From NCBI GenBank assembly GCA_009780445.1, contig WRAA01000044.1, forward strand, positions 1 to 11,423: 11,423 nt of DNA, in the 5' to 3' direction. This document shows, one piece after another, positions 1-8,569 of this stretch (its first letter is position 1; each line of letters opens with the position of its first letter). Origin of the DNA: Defluviitaleaceae bacterium (lineage in GTDB: Bacteria; Bacillota; Clostridia; Lachnospirales; WRAA01). The notes beneath the pieces were generated by a model. That model was given only the letters and a program-made list of their open reading frames with translations. It had not been told where the DNA came from and did no database searches. The translations under genes were made by a program, and so were the position numbers.

Positions 1-3000
1 AAGCATTTCAATCTGCGCGTCAGAGTTCAGATTGATGCTTACATGCCCGTCGGTCACGGTTACGTCTACGGAGACGCCGTATACGACTATCTCTACCTCC
101 ACGGACTCCTGCCCGTTTGTTCCCGACACAGGCGCGAAGCTCTCGCCCGGGCCCGAGTCGTCCGACTCCGCCGCTCCCTGCTCATGCTCCGGAGCCGGTT
201 GGATTCCCGGTTCCGACGGCAGCTGACCTGTCGGCACCCTGCTCCACAACGCGTACACCCTCACAGGCGCGTACACGAGTGTGCTTCCGTCGAAGTCCGT
301 TCCGCTTCCGTCACGCGCGGTGTTCCAGCCTTCGAAGATGTAGCCTCCGCGCTGTGCAAACGGCATTGCGGAGCCTACGCTTCCGCCTTCAAGCACGCGC
401 ACGACCATCACATCTTCGTCCGCGGCTGCAACAAACGCCCTGCCGTTCGGCGCGGAAGCAAGAGCCATCAACGCGCTTTCGGGCGCGGTATCCGCAAGAT
501 GCGCCAGCGGCAACGAAACGAAGCGGGAGGCTTGCAGCATCTCGGCAAGCTCGCCGGATCCTTGCGCCTGTTCCGATCCTTCGGTGCCTTCGGTGTACGA
601 AGTGTAGTTCTCATCTTCGCCCTGATCTTCGGCGGGTTCTTCCGGTGTTGTCTCGTCTGCGGAAGATTCGTCGGTGGACGGCTCATCCGCGGAGGGTTCG
701 TCAGCGGAAGGCAGATCGTTTTGACCATCTTCCGGCTCCCTGTCGGGATCGGGTTCGAGTTCCGGCGTTTCGTCCGCGTCGTCCGGTTCGGGCGCGGGTT
801 CTTCGCCTTGCGGCGGCAAATCGGCGTAGTCACCTTCCGGCGCGAATGGCACCGCCAGAACCTCAACGGAAACCGCCGGGATCACCCGCACAGCACCGCC
901 GCCTGTCAGGCGCAGCTGCAGCAGGCCGGACTCGGCCGACCAATGGGCCACCGCGCTGTCAACATACACCATCATGCCGTCCGCCGCTTCCGCAGGCAGA
1001 AGGCCGTTGACCGCCGCGCTTGCGTCCGCACCGGCCAGAACTTGGCCGCCGTCCTCCACGCGCAGAGCCTCTTCCACAGCCACCAGCATGGAGGCATATG
1101 GCCTTGCCCCGGCGTCCCGCGCAAGCAAGTCCGCCAAGTATTGTACGGAAACCGGCACTGGCAGAGCCGCCGGCGTTAGAACCGCGAGACCGTGCCACTC
1201 TTCCGAAACCGTGATGTCGTCCGCACCGGTGTCGCCGGAGAACCCGCGCACGCCGCGCACCTCTACGAGATGCCCAACCGCGCCGGCCGCCTCTGCGCCG
1301 CCGTAGCGTACAACTATGCCGGCCAAATCGCTCGCGCCGTGCGCGTCTTGCAGGAAGAAGCCGCCGTCATACGCCGCCGTGGCAATACCGCGAACGGTCA
1401 CTTCCGCGCCAATCTCCGCCAAACGCGCCTCTTGCACCGTCATATACACCGGCACAAATTCCGCCGACAGTATTGCCGAACCACCCACCGGCGCGTTGAA
1501 GATATGCACGTTGCCGATTTGATGTGTTCCGCCGCTTGCGATAGGGTTATTGTTTACGGCCGTGTTGGATGTCATAAGCCAGCGAAGCCACAAGCTTTCG
1601 TGTCCTTCAGCCGTACTTGGCAAGCTTCTGACAAACCGTGGTGCCGGCACGTTACCTGTGGTATTTACGTTTGTAGGTGCCGCCGTAATTACAGCCAGCT
1701 CACCTGCGTTATTCCAGGCTGTGCCGTTTGTGCTGTATTGAAGCTGCCAATAACGCGGACCTGTACCCGTTGAGCGCATGGTCCACGCAACTTGAACGTT
1801 TGCACGTCTAACTGTTGATATTTCTGTAAGCCAGTAGACATTATTGGCTCTGTCGTTTAGACCATCGCCCGCGTTTATACCTTGGGAGCCGGCGGCCAAT
1901 GTTCTGGCCACTCCGTTATCCATGAAGCGCAGCCCCGAGGTGCCGGGTGCAGAGCTTAAAGTACCAGTAGCCGCAGTCCATCTTTCGTTGAAGCTATTGG
2001 CTCCGGTAATGGCGGGGTACTCGATGCCGTTGCTTGCAAAAAGATCTGCACTTGCCCACGCCGCGATAGTGCCGTAGAGCGGCCCCGCTTCGTCGATAAG
2101 GATGTTGCCGATCTGGGTCGTACCCCCAACCGGCACAGTACCTCCTTGTACACTGGTGTTGGATGTCATCAGCCAGCGAATCCTCAAATTCGTGTGGCCT
2201 TCCGCGCTGTCCGGCAGTCTGCGGGTAAGGTGCGATGCTACATTAATGTTGGCAGGATTAGTACCACCCGCGTTTACGATGACTATCGGATCGCCTACAT
2301 CATTCCAGTCTGTGCCGTCGATGCTGTACTGCAACTGCCAGTCGCGCGGCCCGGTATTTGTGGAGCGCATACTCCACTGCACATCAATATCCGTACGGTC
2401 AACCGTGGATACTTCTGTGAACCAGTAGGCGTTGTTGGCTCTGCCGTTCAGACCGCTTCCCGCTGCGTCTACACCATCATCTCTGATGACGTTTATACCA
2501 CCGGAACCAGCGGCCAATGTTCTGGCCACTCCATCAACCATGAAGCTTAGCCCTGCGGTTCCCGGTGCGGAACTTACCGTGCCGGTTGCCGCATTCCATC
2601 TTGGGGTAAAGGTAGCCGCATTTGTGATGCCCGGGTGTCCGTGGCTTGCGTTAAGATCCGCGCTTGCCCACGCCACGGGCAGTTCCGACGCCGGAGGCGG
2701 AGGAGCCGGGGTGAAGCGGGCTTCGAGGTTGGTGTTTGCCCTGATTGCGAAGGAGTATACCGGGTTGGTGGAGAGCGGCGTTGCGTTATCCGGGTCTCCT
2801 TCGTTAAACCAGCCCAGGAAGCCCAGTTCGCTTGCGGTGACTGTGACCCACTGCGGGATAATGTTCATATTGCGCGAACGATTACCCGGCGCGAACGGCG
2901 AAGTGATAACTGCTGTGCCGCCGCCTTCCGCACTCACTGTCAGCTCTGCCTGCCACAACTCGTTCGTCGTAACCCGCCGGAAGTCGGTGGATTCGAGAAG

Positions 3001-6000
3001 GGCTGTGCGTATCATGCTTACGCCAAGGCCTTCCCAGTCGTCCGCGGAATCGGAAATATTCTCCAAGAGGTAGTTCCAGCTTACCGCGCTTCCGTCCGCC
3101 ATAACCACGCGGGGGCCGCCTACGTCAAGCGGTATCATACCCATCTGGTTGCCGCGCACGTTGCCCGGCCACGGATAATTGTCGCCGCCGGTTGCGCCAA
3201 GGCCGCCGAAGATAAAGTTGGAGCCGACGACGTTGAAGGTCTGGGTTCTGTCGTTCAGGATCCTCTCTCCGCTGGAGGTTACGTACCAGTGTCCGCCGGA
3301 CTGGTGCATACCGGAGCGAACCTGTGTACCCGTGAGGCCGGTTGCGTTAACAAGGGAGAGAACGTCCTGCCCGTGCATTTGGAAGAGCAGGATGTTGTTG
3401 TTGAACGGCATTGTGGAGATCAGCTGGGCAAGGGTTGTGTCTTCGCCCGCGTCCCTTGGCCAGAAGCCGGTGTTGCGCCAGCCGCCGCCGTTGGAAATGC
3501 CTATCCAGTGTTCCGATTCGCCGCGTGCTTGTGCCCAGCGCACTACATAGTCCAGAACAAGGCGGCTGGACCACACGTCACGACTGTTACGGTCCGCGAA
3601 GTAGATGCCGTGAGGGCCGCGGGGGCCGCGCAGTTCGTCATAGGTGTATTCCAAGTACGGAGCCATAAGCGCCGTCATAGCGTCGTAGTGTTCCACCGTG
3701 CCTGTGGCGTTGGCCATCAGACGGTTGAAGTTCATTATCTCGTTAACTCCGCTTACCCATGGTTCTACTCTGTCGAGGTTGTTGTTGTCGTCGAAGTAGA
3801 GGCTGAACCGGCCTATTCTGCGGCCGTGCATCTGTGCTTCGATGATGGGCACGCCGTTTACCTCGCGGTTTACGAGAACGTGCAGATGCCCGCCCACAAG
3901 CGCGTCGAAGTCGAGATTATTCGCGATATATGTCATTGTCGCGCTGTTGCCCGGGTTGTGGGTTACGCCGATAACCGCGCCTACGCCGTATTCCGTGCGC
4001 AAGCGGTGTATCAGATCCGCCACATATTGGGTGTACGCGGCCGGTGCGCCGGGTGCCGGGGATCTGAAGTGCAGACCGCCACCGCCCATGGTGCCCCATC
4101 CGCTGATAAGGCTCTGCATGTTGCTTGTCATCAGGCCGACAAGGGCTATGGTGATGTCGTGATCCGGGAACTCCAGCACGTCGTAAGGGCGCACGAAGTC
4201 CGGCCGTTGGCCTGATCTTGGGTGGTTCGGCCCGTAGAAGAGATCCGCCGCCAGCAGGGTGACGTTCGGGTGCCGGCCGATCTCCCCCGCTCTGGCGTAG
4301 CCGAAGGAGAATTCGTGGTTGCCGAAGGCTACGTGTATGCCGGAATCTCTCTGGGCGGGGCTTTGTTCAGCCAAGTAGCCCATCATGGTAAGCACGGGGC
4401 TGCCGCCTGTCAGAGTGGCCACGGCGTATCCGTGGAACTCGTCCCCGCCGCCCACCAGTATGACGTTGTTGGGGTTCGGATTAAGGCTGCGCTGGTGTTC
4501 GATAAAGGCGGTGAGCCTTGCCGCCCCGGGGTTCTCGGGCACAGGTTCTTCCGCTTCGATATGGCCGTGCAGGTCGTTAAACATCAGCACGTCTATGCGC
4601 ATTGCGTCGGCCTGGTCGCAGGTGCATTCTTCGCCCGGCCAGCATAGGCATACGTCCAGCAGAGGTTCTGTGGAGCGTATGATTATGTTGCGCATGTGGT
4701 TACGTGCGGTTGAAGCTATTGCGCCGCCGCCTACCGCCGTGGTGCTTGCTTTCAGCCAGCGGATGTATACGCGGTCTTGGTCGTTAGCCTCCGGGGGCAG
4801 GGTGCGTTCGATACCCGCATCCCAGAAACCGGACAGCATGACCGGCATTCCGAAGGAAGTCCAGCTGTTTCCGTCCAGACTGTACTGCATCTGCCAGTCC
4901 CGCGGGCCGTTGTTGTTTACGCCCGTGCCGGCCGGGTCTGAACGGAAGTCGAACTGCACTTGCACCCCGGCGCGGCCTCTTGTGGAGATGACCGTCTGCC
5001 AGCGTGCGGGTTGTGTGGCTAGGTTTAGGTTGTGAAGCCCGCCTACTGCCCCTGTGCCGCCCGGAACAGTGGCCTGTGTCACCGTAGGCGCACCGGCGTT
5101 CCACTGGAACATGCGCTGTACGTCGCCGACCCAGAAGCCAAGGGGGTGGTGGACGTTATCCGCGCCAAAAGTCGGGTGGACATACGGCCGGCGCGCGCCG
5201 ATACCGCCGTGGCCTACGAAGTACGTTTCCATACCGTCAACCTGCATCCACTCCGCAATAACCCCCGGCGGAACCGTGCCGTACGGAAGCACTACGGCGC
5301 GCAGGGTTGTTTGCAGCGGGATGTTGTTCGGGTTGGAGACTCCGCGCGGCAGCTCTTCTACCGTTCCCGTGATGTACAGGAACTGCACGCCGTCGTAACT
5401 TGGGTCGTAGCCGGAGCCTTGAACATCCCAGATTACGGGAGCGCGCGGCGTTCTGGCGACAAGGCCGTAAGACCCCGGAGCCGCCGGTCCGTTCGGCGGG
5501 CGAATGTTGGCTACGTTGCCGCCGACATTGTTCATCAGGTTGGTCTCGATGCCAACTGTTTCGGGCAGACCCAGCCCTTCGGCCGTAGCGACGGGGCTGT
5601 GATCCACGGTCATTACGTCAAGCTGTGTGATGCGTTCGAATATTGCGTCGTCCATTTGCGGCAGAGGAAGAGCCGCCGCCGGCACGCCGCCGTTTTCGGA
5701 GCGCACGATCGTGTATACGTCCACAAGGGTGCGGGAGCCGTCGTTGTTGATCTGGTACGTGCGCACGGCGAACGTATGCGGTGTCACCTCCGCTACGGAG
5801 AAGTTGCGGCGGAAGTTCTGGTTGTACGCCGAGATATAGCTGCGCGGCATGAACGACACATTGTAGAAGCCGCTGCCCGAAGCTGAGTTAAACGTAAAAT
5901 GCACGATACCTTCGGGATCCAGCACGGCGTTGGTTGAATCTTCGCCGCGGTGAATTGCTCCGTCCGCGTCCAGCCAGTCCTGCGTAAGCTGCGGAACTGC

Positions 6001-7302
6001 GCCGAGCATATGGTGCGTGCGGTTGTAGACATGCGCGTGGCCTGTGAGTATCACGTCAAAGTTAAGACGCTGGAAGTGCGGCAGGAAGTTGTTGATGATC
6101 TGCGTCTTTTCCGGCGCGTCGCTTACGCGGTATACGTCGAAGGCGGGGTGGTGGAAGGTCGCCACCAGCCATTCGGCGTCGCGGTTCTGTGCGAGGGCGT
6201 CCTCCAGGAATTGGAGCCTCGCGCCGCTCATCACTCGTTCCGCGCCGGCGTTTGCGCCGTTTGCGTCCAGCACGAAGAAGAAGGTGTTGCCCCAGCGCAC
6301 CCAATAGTCGAACTGGGTGTAGAACTGGCCGCGGTGCCTGAATACGTTCTGGTTGTAGCCGCCTACCTGACCCACCGCCGCGGGAGCGGGGATGTTGTAG
6401 TGCATGGGCCAGAGGCGCGGGTTGGCGTTGTTATCGTCGAAAGACCAACCGTCGTGGTTGCCCACCACTGCCATCATCGGCAGGGAGTGCAGCCTCTGCG
6501 GCGAAAACATGCGGTCGTGCCGGTACTGCGAGATCGCTACGTGATTCGCGCTCGCGCCGGCCGGCAGGTTCGAAGAATGAACCTGATCGCCGACGGCCAG
6601 CACGAAACCCGCGTCCGGATAGGCCGCGTGGGCGATGTCTATCGCGCTTGTCCATTCGCGTCCGTCCACTGTGGCTTCGGCCGTGCCTGTCGGGTCAAGC
6701 CCGTCGCCCGTGCCGATCTGCGGGTCGCCCGCGATCAGGAAGCGGAAGCTGTCCCCGCCGCCTGTGGTGAAGCTCTTGGGGGCGGACTGCCCGCCGTCCC
6801 ACAAGACGCGGTACATGTACTCCGTCTCCGGGTCCAGGTCGTACACGGAGACTTGGTGCAGATAGTAGACGAAGCCGGGGCGTGTCGGCTGCATATTGGT
6901 GGTTACACCCATTGCGCCTACGCCGTGGTGGGCTTCAACCCTCACCGGGTTTTCCGAAACCAGCAGCCGGTTTTGCTCCGAAGAAGCGTCCATCCTTTGA
7001 ATCCCCGGCAGTACGGTGCCGCCGGCCGCGTCAAAGGTCACTTCGTGAAAGACCGCCGGGCCGATGACGATACTGCCCGTTGGCGAACCGGAATGCCACG
7101 TGAAGCGCATCTCACGGTTGTTCGCGCCAGGGTTCAGGCTGAGGTTGCGATAGTTGGACCCGCGTACCTCCGCCGCCGCAACCGGCGACGCTGCGGGTTC
7201 GCTGGCGCTGACAGGTTGGGCAACAACCATGGTCGCCACTATCATATTGAGCGCAAGCACTGACGCCAGCACTCGCCTTACCGGATAAAATGCTCGTAAC
7301 AT
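1..7302 (-). CDS. Giant secreted surface protein with two phosphoesterase units (partial, C-terminus off the left edge)
   Basis: Open from ATG at 7302 to the left edge: 2434 codons without a stop by my translation. Residues 1-33 are a signal peptide (RRVLASVLALNMIVATMVVA core, likely cut after VSA33). A purple-acid-phosphatase-type N domain (about 48-180) precedes a calcineurin-like phosphoesterase (about 186-534) with metal motifs GDPQ (D193), GDQVH (D239), GNHD (N282, H283), FHHP (H384, H385) and GHAH (H422, H424). After an unassigned stretch (535-734) and a beta-rich module (735-884) comes a 5'-nucleotidase: NDLHGH (D910, H912), GGGDEF (D954), GNHEF (N995, H996), THNPG (H1115), GGHLH (H1139, H1141), then its C-terminal domain with NGGGWR (1271-1276) and GGDNY (D1374). 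Further on are a bacterial-repeat domain (about 1451-1529), two module copies (1543-1940), an OB-fold-like domain (about 1943-2060), an acidic linker (about 2150-2232) and an InlB-type repeat (about 2296-2352). It probably hydrolyses extracellular nucleotides or phosphoesters; the substrate is not determinable. The cell-wall anchor is inferred, not seen. Confidence 0.9.
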   Translation of the reverse strand, partial: MLRAFYPVRRVLASVLALNMIVATMVVAQPVSASEPAASPVAAAEVRGSNYRNLSLNPGANNREMRFTWHSGSPTGSIVIGPAVFHEVTFDAAGGTVLPGIQRMDASSEQNRLLVSENPVRVEAHHGVGAMGVTTNMQPTRPGFVYYLHQVSVYDLDPETEYMYRVLWDGGQSAPKSFTTGGGDSFRFLIAGDPQIGTGDGLDPTGTAEATVDGREWTSAIDIAHAAYPDAGFVLAVGDQVHSSNLPAGASANHVAISQYRHDRMFSPQRLHSLPMMAVVGNHDGWSFDDNNANPRLWPMHYNIPAPAAVGQVGGYNQNVFRHRGQFYTQFDYWVRWGNTFFFVLDANGANAGAERVMSGARLQFLEDALAQNRDAEWLVATFHHPAFDVYRVSDAPEKTQIINNFLPHFQRLNFDVILTGHAHVYNRTHHMLGAVPQLTQDWLDADGAIHRGEDSTNAVLDPEGIVHFTFNSASGSGFYNVSFMPRSYISAYNQNFRRNFSVAEVTPHTFAVRTYQINNDGSRTLVDVYTIVRSENGGVPAAALPLPQMDDAIFERITQLDVMTVDHSPVATAEGLGLPETVGIETNLMNNVGGNVANIRPPNGPAAPGSYGLVARTPRAPVIWDVQGSGYDPSYDGVQFLYITGTVEELPRGVSNPNNIPLQTTLRAVVLPYGTVPPGVIAEWMQVDGMETYFVGHGGIGARRPYVHPTFGADNVHHPLGFWVGDVQRMFQWNAGAPTVTQATVPGGTGAVGGLHNLNLATQPARWQTVISTRGRAGVQVQFDFRSDPAGTGVNNNGPRDWQMQYSLDGNSWTSFGMPVMLSGFWDAGIERTLPPEANDQDRVYIRWLKASTTAVGGGAIASTARNHMRNIIIRSTEPLLDVCLCWPGEECTCDQADAMRIDVLMFNDLHGHIEAEEPVPENPGAARLTAFIEHQRSLNPNPNNVILVGGGDEFHGYAVATLTGGSPVLTMMGYLAEQSPAQRDSGIHVAFGNHEFSFGYARAGEIGRHPNVTLLAADLFYGPNHPRSGQRPDFVRPYDVLEFPDHDITIALVGLMTSNMQSLISGWGTMGGGGLHFRSPAPGAPAAYTQYVADLIHRLRTEYGVGAVIGVTHNPGNSATMTYIANNLDFDALVGGHLHVLVNREVNGVPIIEAQMHGRRIGRFSLYFDDNNNLDRVEPWVSGVNEIMNFNRLMANATGTVEHYDAMTALMAPYLEYTYDELRGPRGPHGIYFADRNSRDVWSSRLVLDYVVRWAQARGESEHWIGISNGGGWRNTGFWPRDAGEDTTLAQLISTMPFNNNILLFQMHGQDVLSLVNATGLTGTQVRSGMHQSGGHWYVTSSGERILNDRTQTFNVVGSNFIFGGLGATGGDNYPWPGNVRGNQMGMIPLDVGGPRVVMADGSAVSWNYLLENISDSADDWEGLGVSMIRTALLESTDFRRVTTNELWQAELTVSAEGGGTAVITSPFAPGNRSRNMNIIPQWVTVTASELGFLGWFNEGDPDNATPLSTNPVYSFAIRANTNLEARFTPAPPPPASELPVAWASADLNASHGHPGITNAATFTPRWNAATGTVSSAPGTAGLSFMVDGVARTLAAGSGGINVIRDDGVDAAGSGLNGRANNAYWFTEVSTVDRTDIDVQWSMRSTNTGPRDWQLQYSIDGTDWNDVGDPIVIVNAGGTNPANINVASHLTRRLPDSAEGHTNLRIRWLMTSNTSVQGGTVPVGGTTQIGNILIDEAGPLYGTIAAWASADLFASNGIEYPAITGANSFNERWTAATGTLSSAPGTSGLRFMDNGVARTLAAGSQGINAGDGLNDRANNVYWLTEISTVRRANVQVAWTMRSTGTGPRYWQLQYSTNGTAWNNAGELAVITAAPTNVNTTGNVPAPRFVRSLPSTAEGHESLWLRWLMTSNTAVNNNPIASGGTHQIGNVHIFNAPVGGSAILSAEFVPVYMTVQEARLAEIGAEVTVRGIATAAYDGGFFLQDAHGASDLAGIVVRYGGAEAAGAVGHLVEVRGVRGFSGDTGADDITVSEEWHGLAVLTPAALPVPVSVQYLADLLARDAGARPYASMLVAVEEALRVEDGGQVLAGADASAAVNGLLPAEAADGMMVYVDSAVAHWSAESGLLQLRLTGGGAVRVIPAVSVEVLAVPFAPEGDYADLPPQGEEPAPEPDDADETPELEPDPDREPEDGQNDLPSADEPSADEPSTDESSADETTPEEPAEDQGEDENYTSYTEGTEGSEQAQGSGELAEMLQASRFVSLPLAHLADTAPESALMALASAPNGRAFVAAADEDVMVVRVLEGGSVGSAMPFAQRGGYIFEGWNTARDGSGTDFDGSTLVYAPVRVYALWSRVPTGQLPSEPGIQPAPEHEQGAAESDDSGPGESFAPVSGTNGQESVEVEIVVYGVSVDVTVTDGHVSINLNSDAQIEML
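1483..2676 (-). repeat. Tandem pair of about 200-residue beta-rich modules inside the giant gene
   Basis: Two adjacent in-frame copies, about residues 1543-1745 and 1746-1940 of the giant protein. Shared landmarks are AWASADL (W1545 and W1749), FM-x2-GVARTLAAGS, a RANN-x-YW-x-TE-x-STV segment, W-x-MRST, R-x-WQLQYS (R1653 and R1850), and RWLMTSNT near the end. The spacing between equivalent residues is 197-204. Copies also match at base level, for example a shared aatgttctggccactcc near 1904 and 2516 and a shared ttggatgtcat near 1564 and 2159. A third, divergent and shorter copy sits at about 4651-5100 (RDWQMQYSLDG, R801) between the two phosphoesterase units. The fold is probably a jelly-roll or Ig-like adhesion or spacer module; I do not recognise a named family. 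Confidence 0.8.
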
Positions 7303-7309
7303 GTCACAT

Positions 7310-7318
7310 CTCCCCTTT
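7310..7318 (-). promoter_or_regulatory. Ribosome binding site of the giant surface-protein gene
   Basis: On the minus strand AAAGGGGAG lies seven bases before the ATG at 7302. It fixes this start, which is also the one that gives a proper signal peptide. An ATG-TGA start-stop pair sits inside the spacer and is presumably silent. Confidence 0.75.
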
Positions 7319-7352
7319 CATAATACTCAACACACATTGCCATATATAGCAA

Positions 7353-7381
7353 AGAGCCTATTCACAGGTTGAATACGCTCT
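7353..7381 (-). terminator. Imperfect hairpin between the YibE/F genes and the giant gene (weak terminator or attenuator candidate)
   Basis: Minus strand: AGAGC-G-TATTCA, five-base loop ACCTG, TGAATA-G-GCTCT. The stem has 5 + 6 pairs interrupted by one G/G mismatch, followed only by TTTGC. The U-tract is poor, so this may be a partial terminator, an attenuator ahead of the giant gene, or an operator dyad. I see no convincing -35/-10 pair in the 100-base gap 7303-7402, so read-through from the YibE/F genes remains possible. Confidence 0.4.
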
Positions 7382-7402
7382 AATTTGTCGCATATAAAGT
7401 TT

Positions 7403-8554
7403 TCATTGCCGCCGGTGGCGTACATTTTTCTTGGCCGCAAAAACATGCGCTCCGATAAGCACTGTCGCCGGTGCGCACAGAACCATGGCGGCCGAGGCCG
7501 ATATAGCGCGGAGTATCTCGATTCCGATGTCCACGCGGTTAATAAGCACTATGTATTGGAAGTTGTTAATGTTGAACAGGATGAGCATGATGAAGAAGGA
7601 GCCGGTAAACGCCAGTATCAGGGTATTGGACGAGGAGCCTATGATGTCGCGCCCGATCTTCATGCCGGAGGCGAACAGCTCCCGAAACCCCGCGTTCTTG
7701 TTCGTTACGCTAAGCTCCGCCGTTACCGAGGCCAGCGAAACAGCAACATCCACCAGCGCGCCGAGAGACGCGATAAGGATGGAGCAGAACAGCAATTCGC
7801 TGACACCAATGTTAAACCCTGCCACAATAAGCATGTCGGCCTCCTGCACATTAAAACCCGTAATACGCAACGCGGCGCTCATGACCCAGTAGAACACGCA
7901 GTAGCAGGCAATGCCTATGCCTGCCCCCGCGATGCTTACATACGTTTTTTTCTCGAAACCCATTATCGCGATAAGCGACACCATTATGATGCAGAGTGAC
8001 AGCAGCACCGTAAGCACGGCCGGCGGCCATCCGCTTACAATAAGCGGCAACAGCAGGAAGATGATCACCACAAAGGTGAACACCAGGCCAAACGCCGCCT
8101 TGATGCCTGTCTTGCCGAAAACCGCCGCCAGCAGGGCGAAGAACAGTGTTATAATTACGTAGATCGCCGGCGTTCGGTCGTAGCTTTGCACATGGGCGAA
8201 ATAATCGTCATCCGCCGCGCCCGGAAGCTGCTCGAAGAACACGATCAGCCTCTGACCCGCCTGTGCGTACACGGCGTGTTCTATCGGAAACAGCATGTTA
8301 CGCGCTTCGATAATGTCGCCCCTGCGCTCCCCGGAAAGAAGGCGCAGCCGCAGATACTGCGTGCCGACACGCGCCCCCGCCTCGTTAAGGCTTGTTCTGT
8401 CCTCCACAACTTCTATAACACGCGCCGGCAGGAAGGATACACCCTCTCCACCGGTCGGCACATTACGCGAAGAGCCGAACCATATCATGATGATCATCGA
8501 CACGGTTACAACCACGTAGAATATTATATTCTTGTCGAGCTTCAAATTTCCCAT
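7403..8554 (-). CDS. YibE/F family membrane protein (second of the pair)
   Basis: A 383-residue integral membrane protein. One N-terminal membrane segment (about 10-27) leads to an extracytoplasmic soluble region (about 28-128), then about seven further hydrophobic segments (around 130-147, 153-174, 178-198, 204-228, 242-277, 310-328 and 346-372). Family hallmarks are G-x2-VD-x-A-x-S (265-273) and SGMKIGRDIIGSSSNTLILA (297-316), both shared with the upstream paralogue, plus an APAT motif near the C-terminus (361-364). Function of the YibE/F family is not established; a transport or envelope role is often assumed. The gene starts 15 bases after the stop of its paralogue with only a weak Shine-Dalgarno (TTTAGG), which suggests translational coupling in one operon. 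It is of normal length and appears intact. Confidence 0.9.
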   Translation of the reverse strand: MGNLKLDKNIIFYVVVTVSMIIMIWFGSSRNVPTGGEGVSFLPARVIEVVEDRTSLNEAGARVGTQYLRLRLLSGERRGDIIEARNMLFPIEHAVYAQAGQRLIVFFEQLPGAADDDYFAHVQSYDRTPAIYVIITLFFALLAAVFGKTGIKAAFGLVFTFVVIIFLLLPLIVSGWPPAVLTVLLSLCIIMVSLIAIMGFEKKTYVSIAGAGIGIACYCVFYWVMSAALRITGFNVQEADMLIVAGFNIGVSELLFCSILIASLGALVDVAVSLASVTAELSVTNKNAGFRELFASGMKIGRDIIGSSSNTLILAFTGSFFIMLILFNINNFQYIVLINRVDIGIEILRAISASAAMVLCAPATVLIGAHVFAAKKNVRHRRQ

Positions 8555-8569
8555 AGTTTTGAACCTAAA

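Noticed and set aside
610..845. Short repeats in the acidic linker (PSADE, PSTDE, SSADE) as a CRISPR or minisatellite
   Set aside because: They are in-frame low-complexity codons for a Pro/Glu/Asp/Ser linker, without spacers or exact repeat units.
43..7263. Long plus-strand open frames (for example 43-1179, 2635-4215, 5032-5886, 5950-7263)
   Set aside because: They are antisense to a continuous minus frame with clear enzyme motifs. Their predicted proteins are Arg/Ala/Val/His-rich low-information sequence with no recognisable domains, as expected for shadows of a GC-rich gene.
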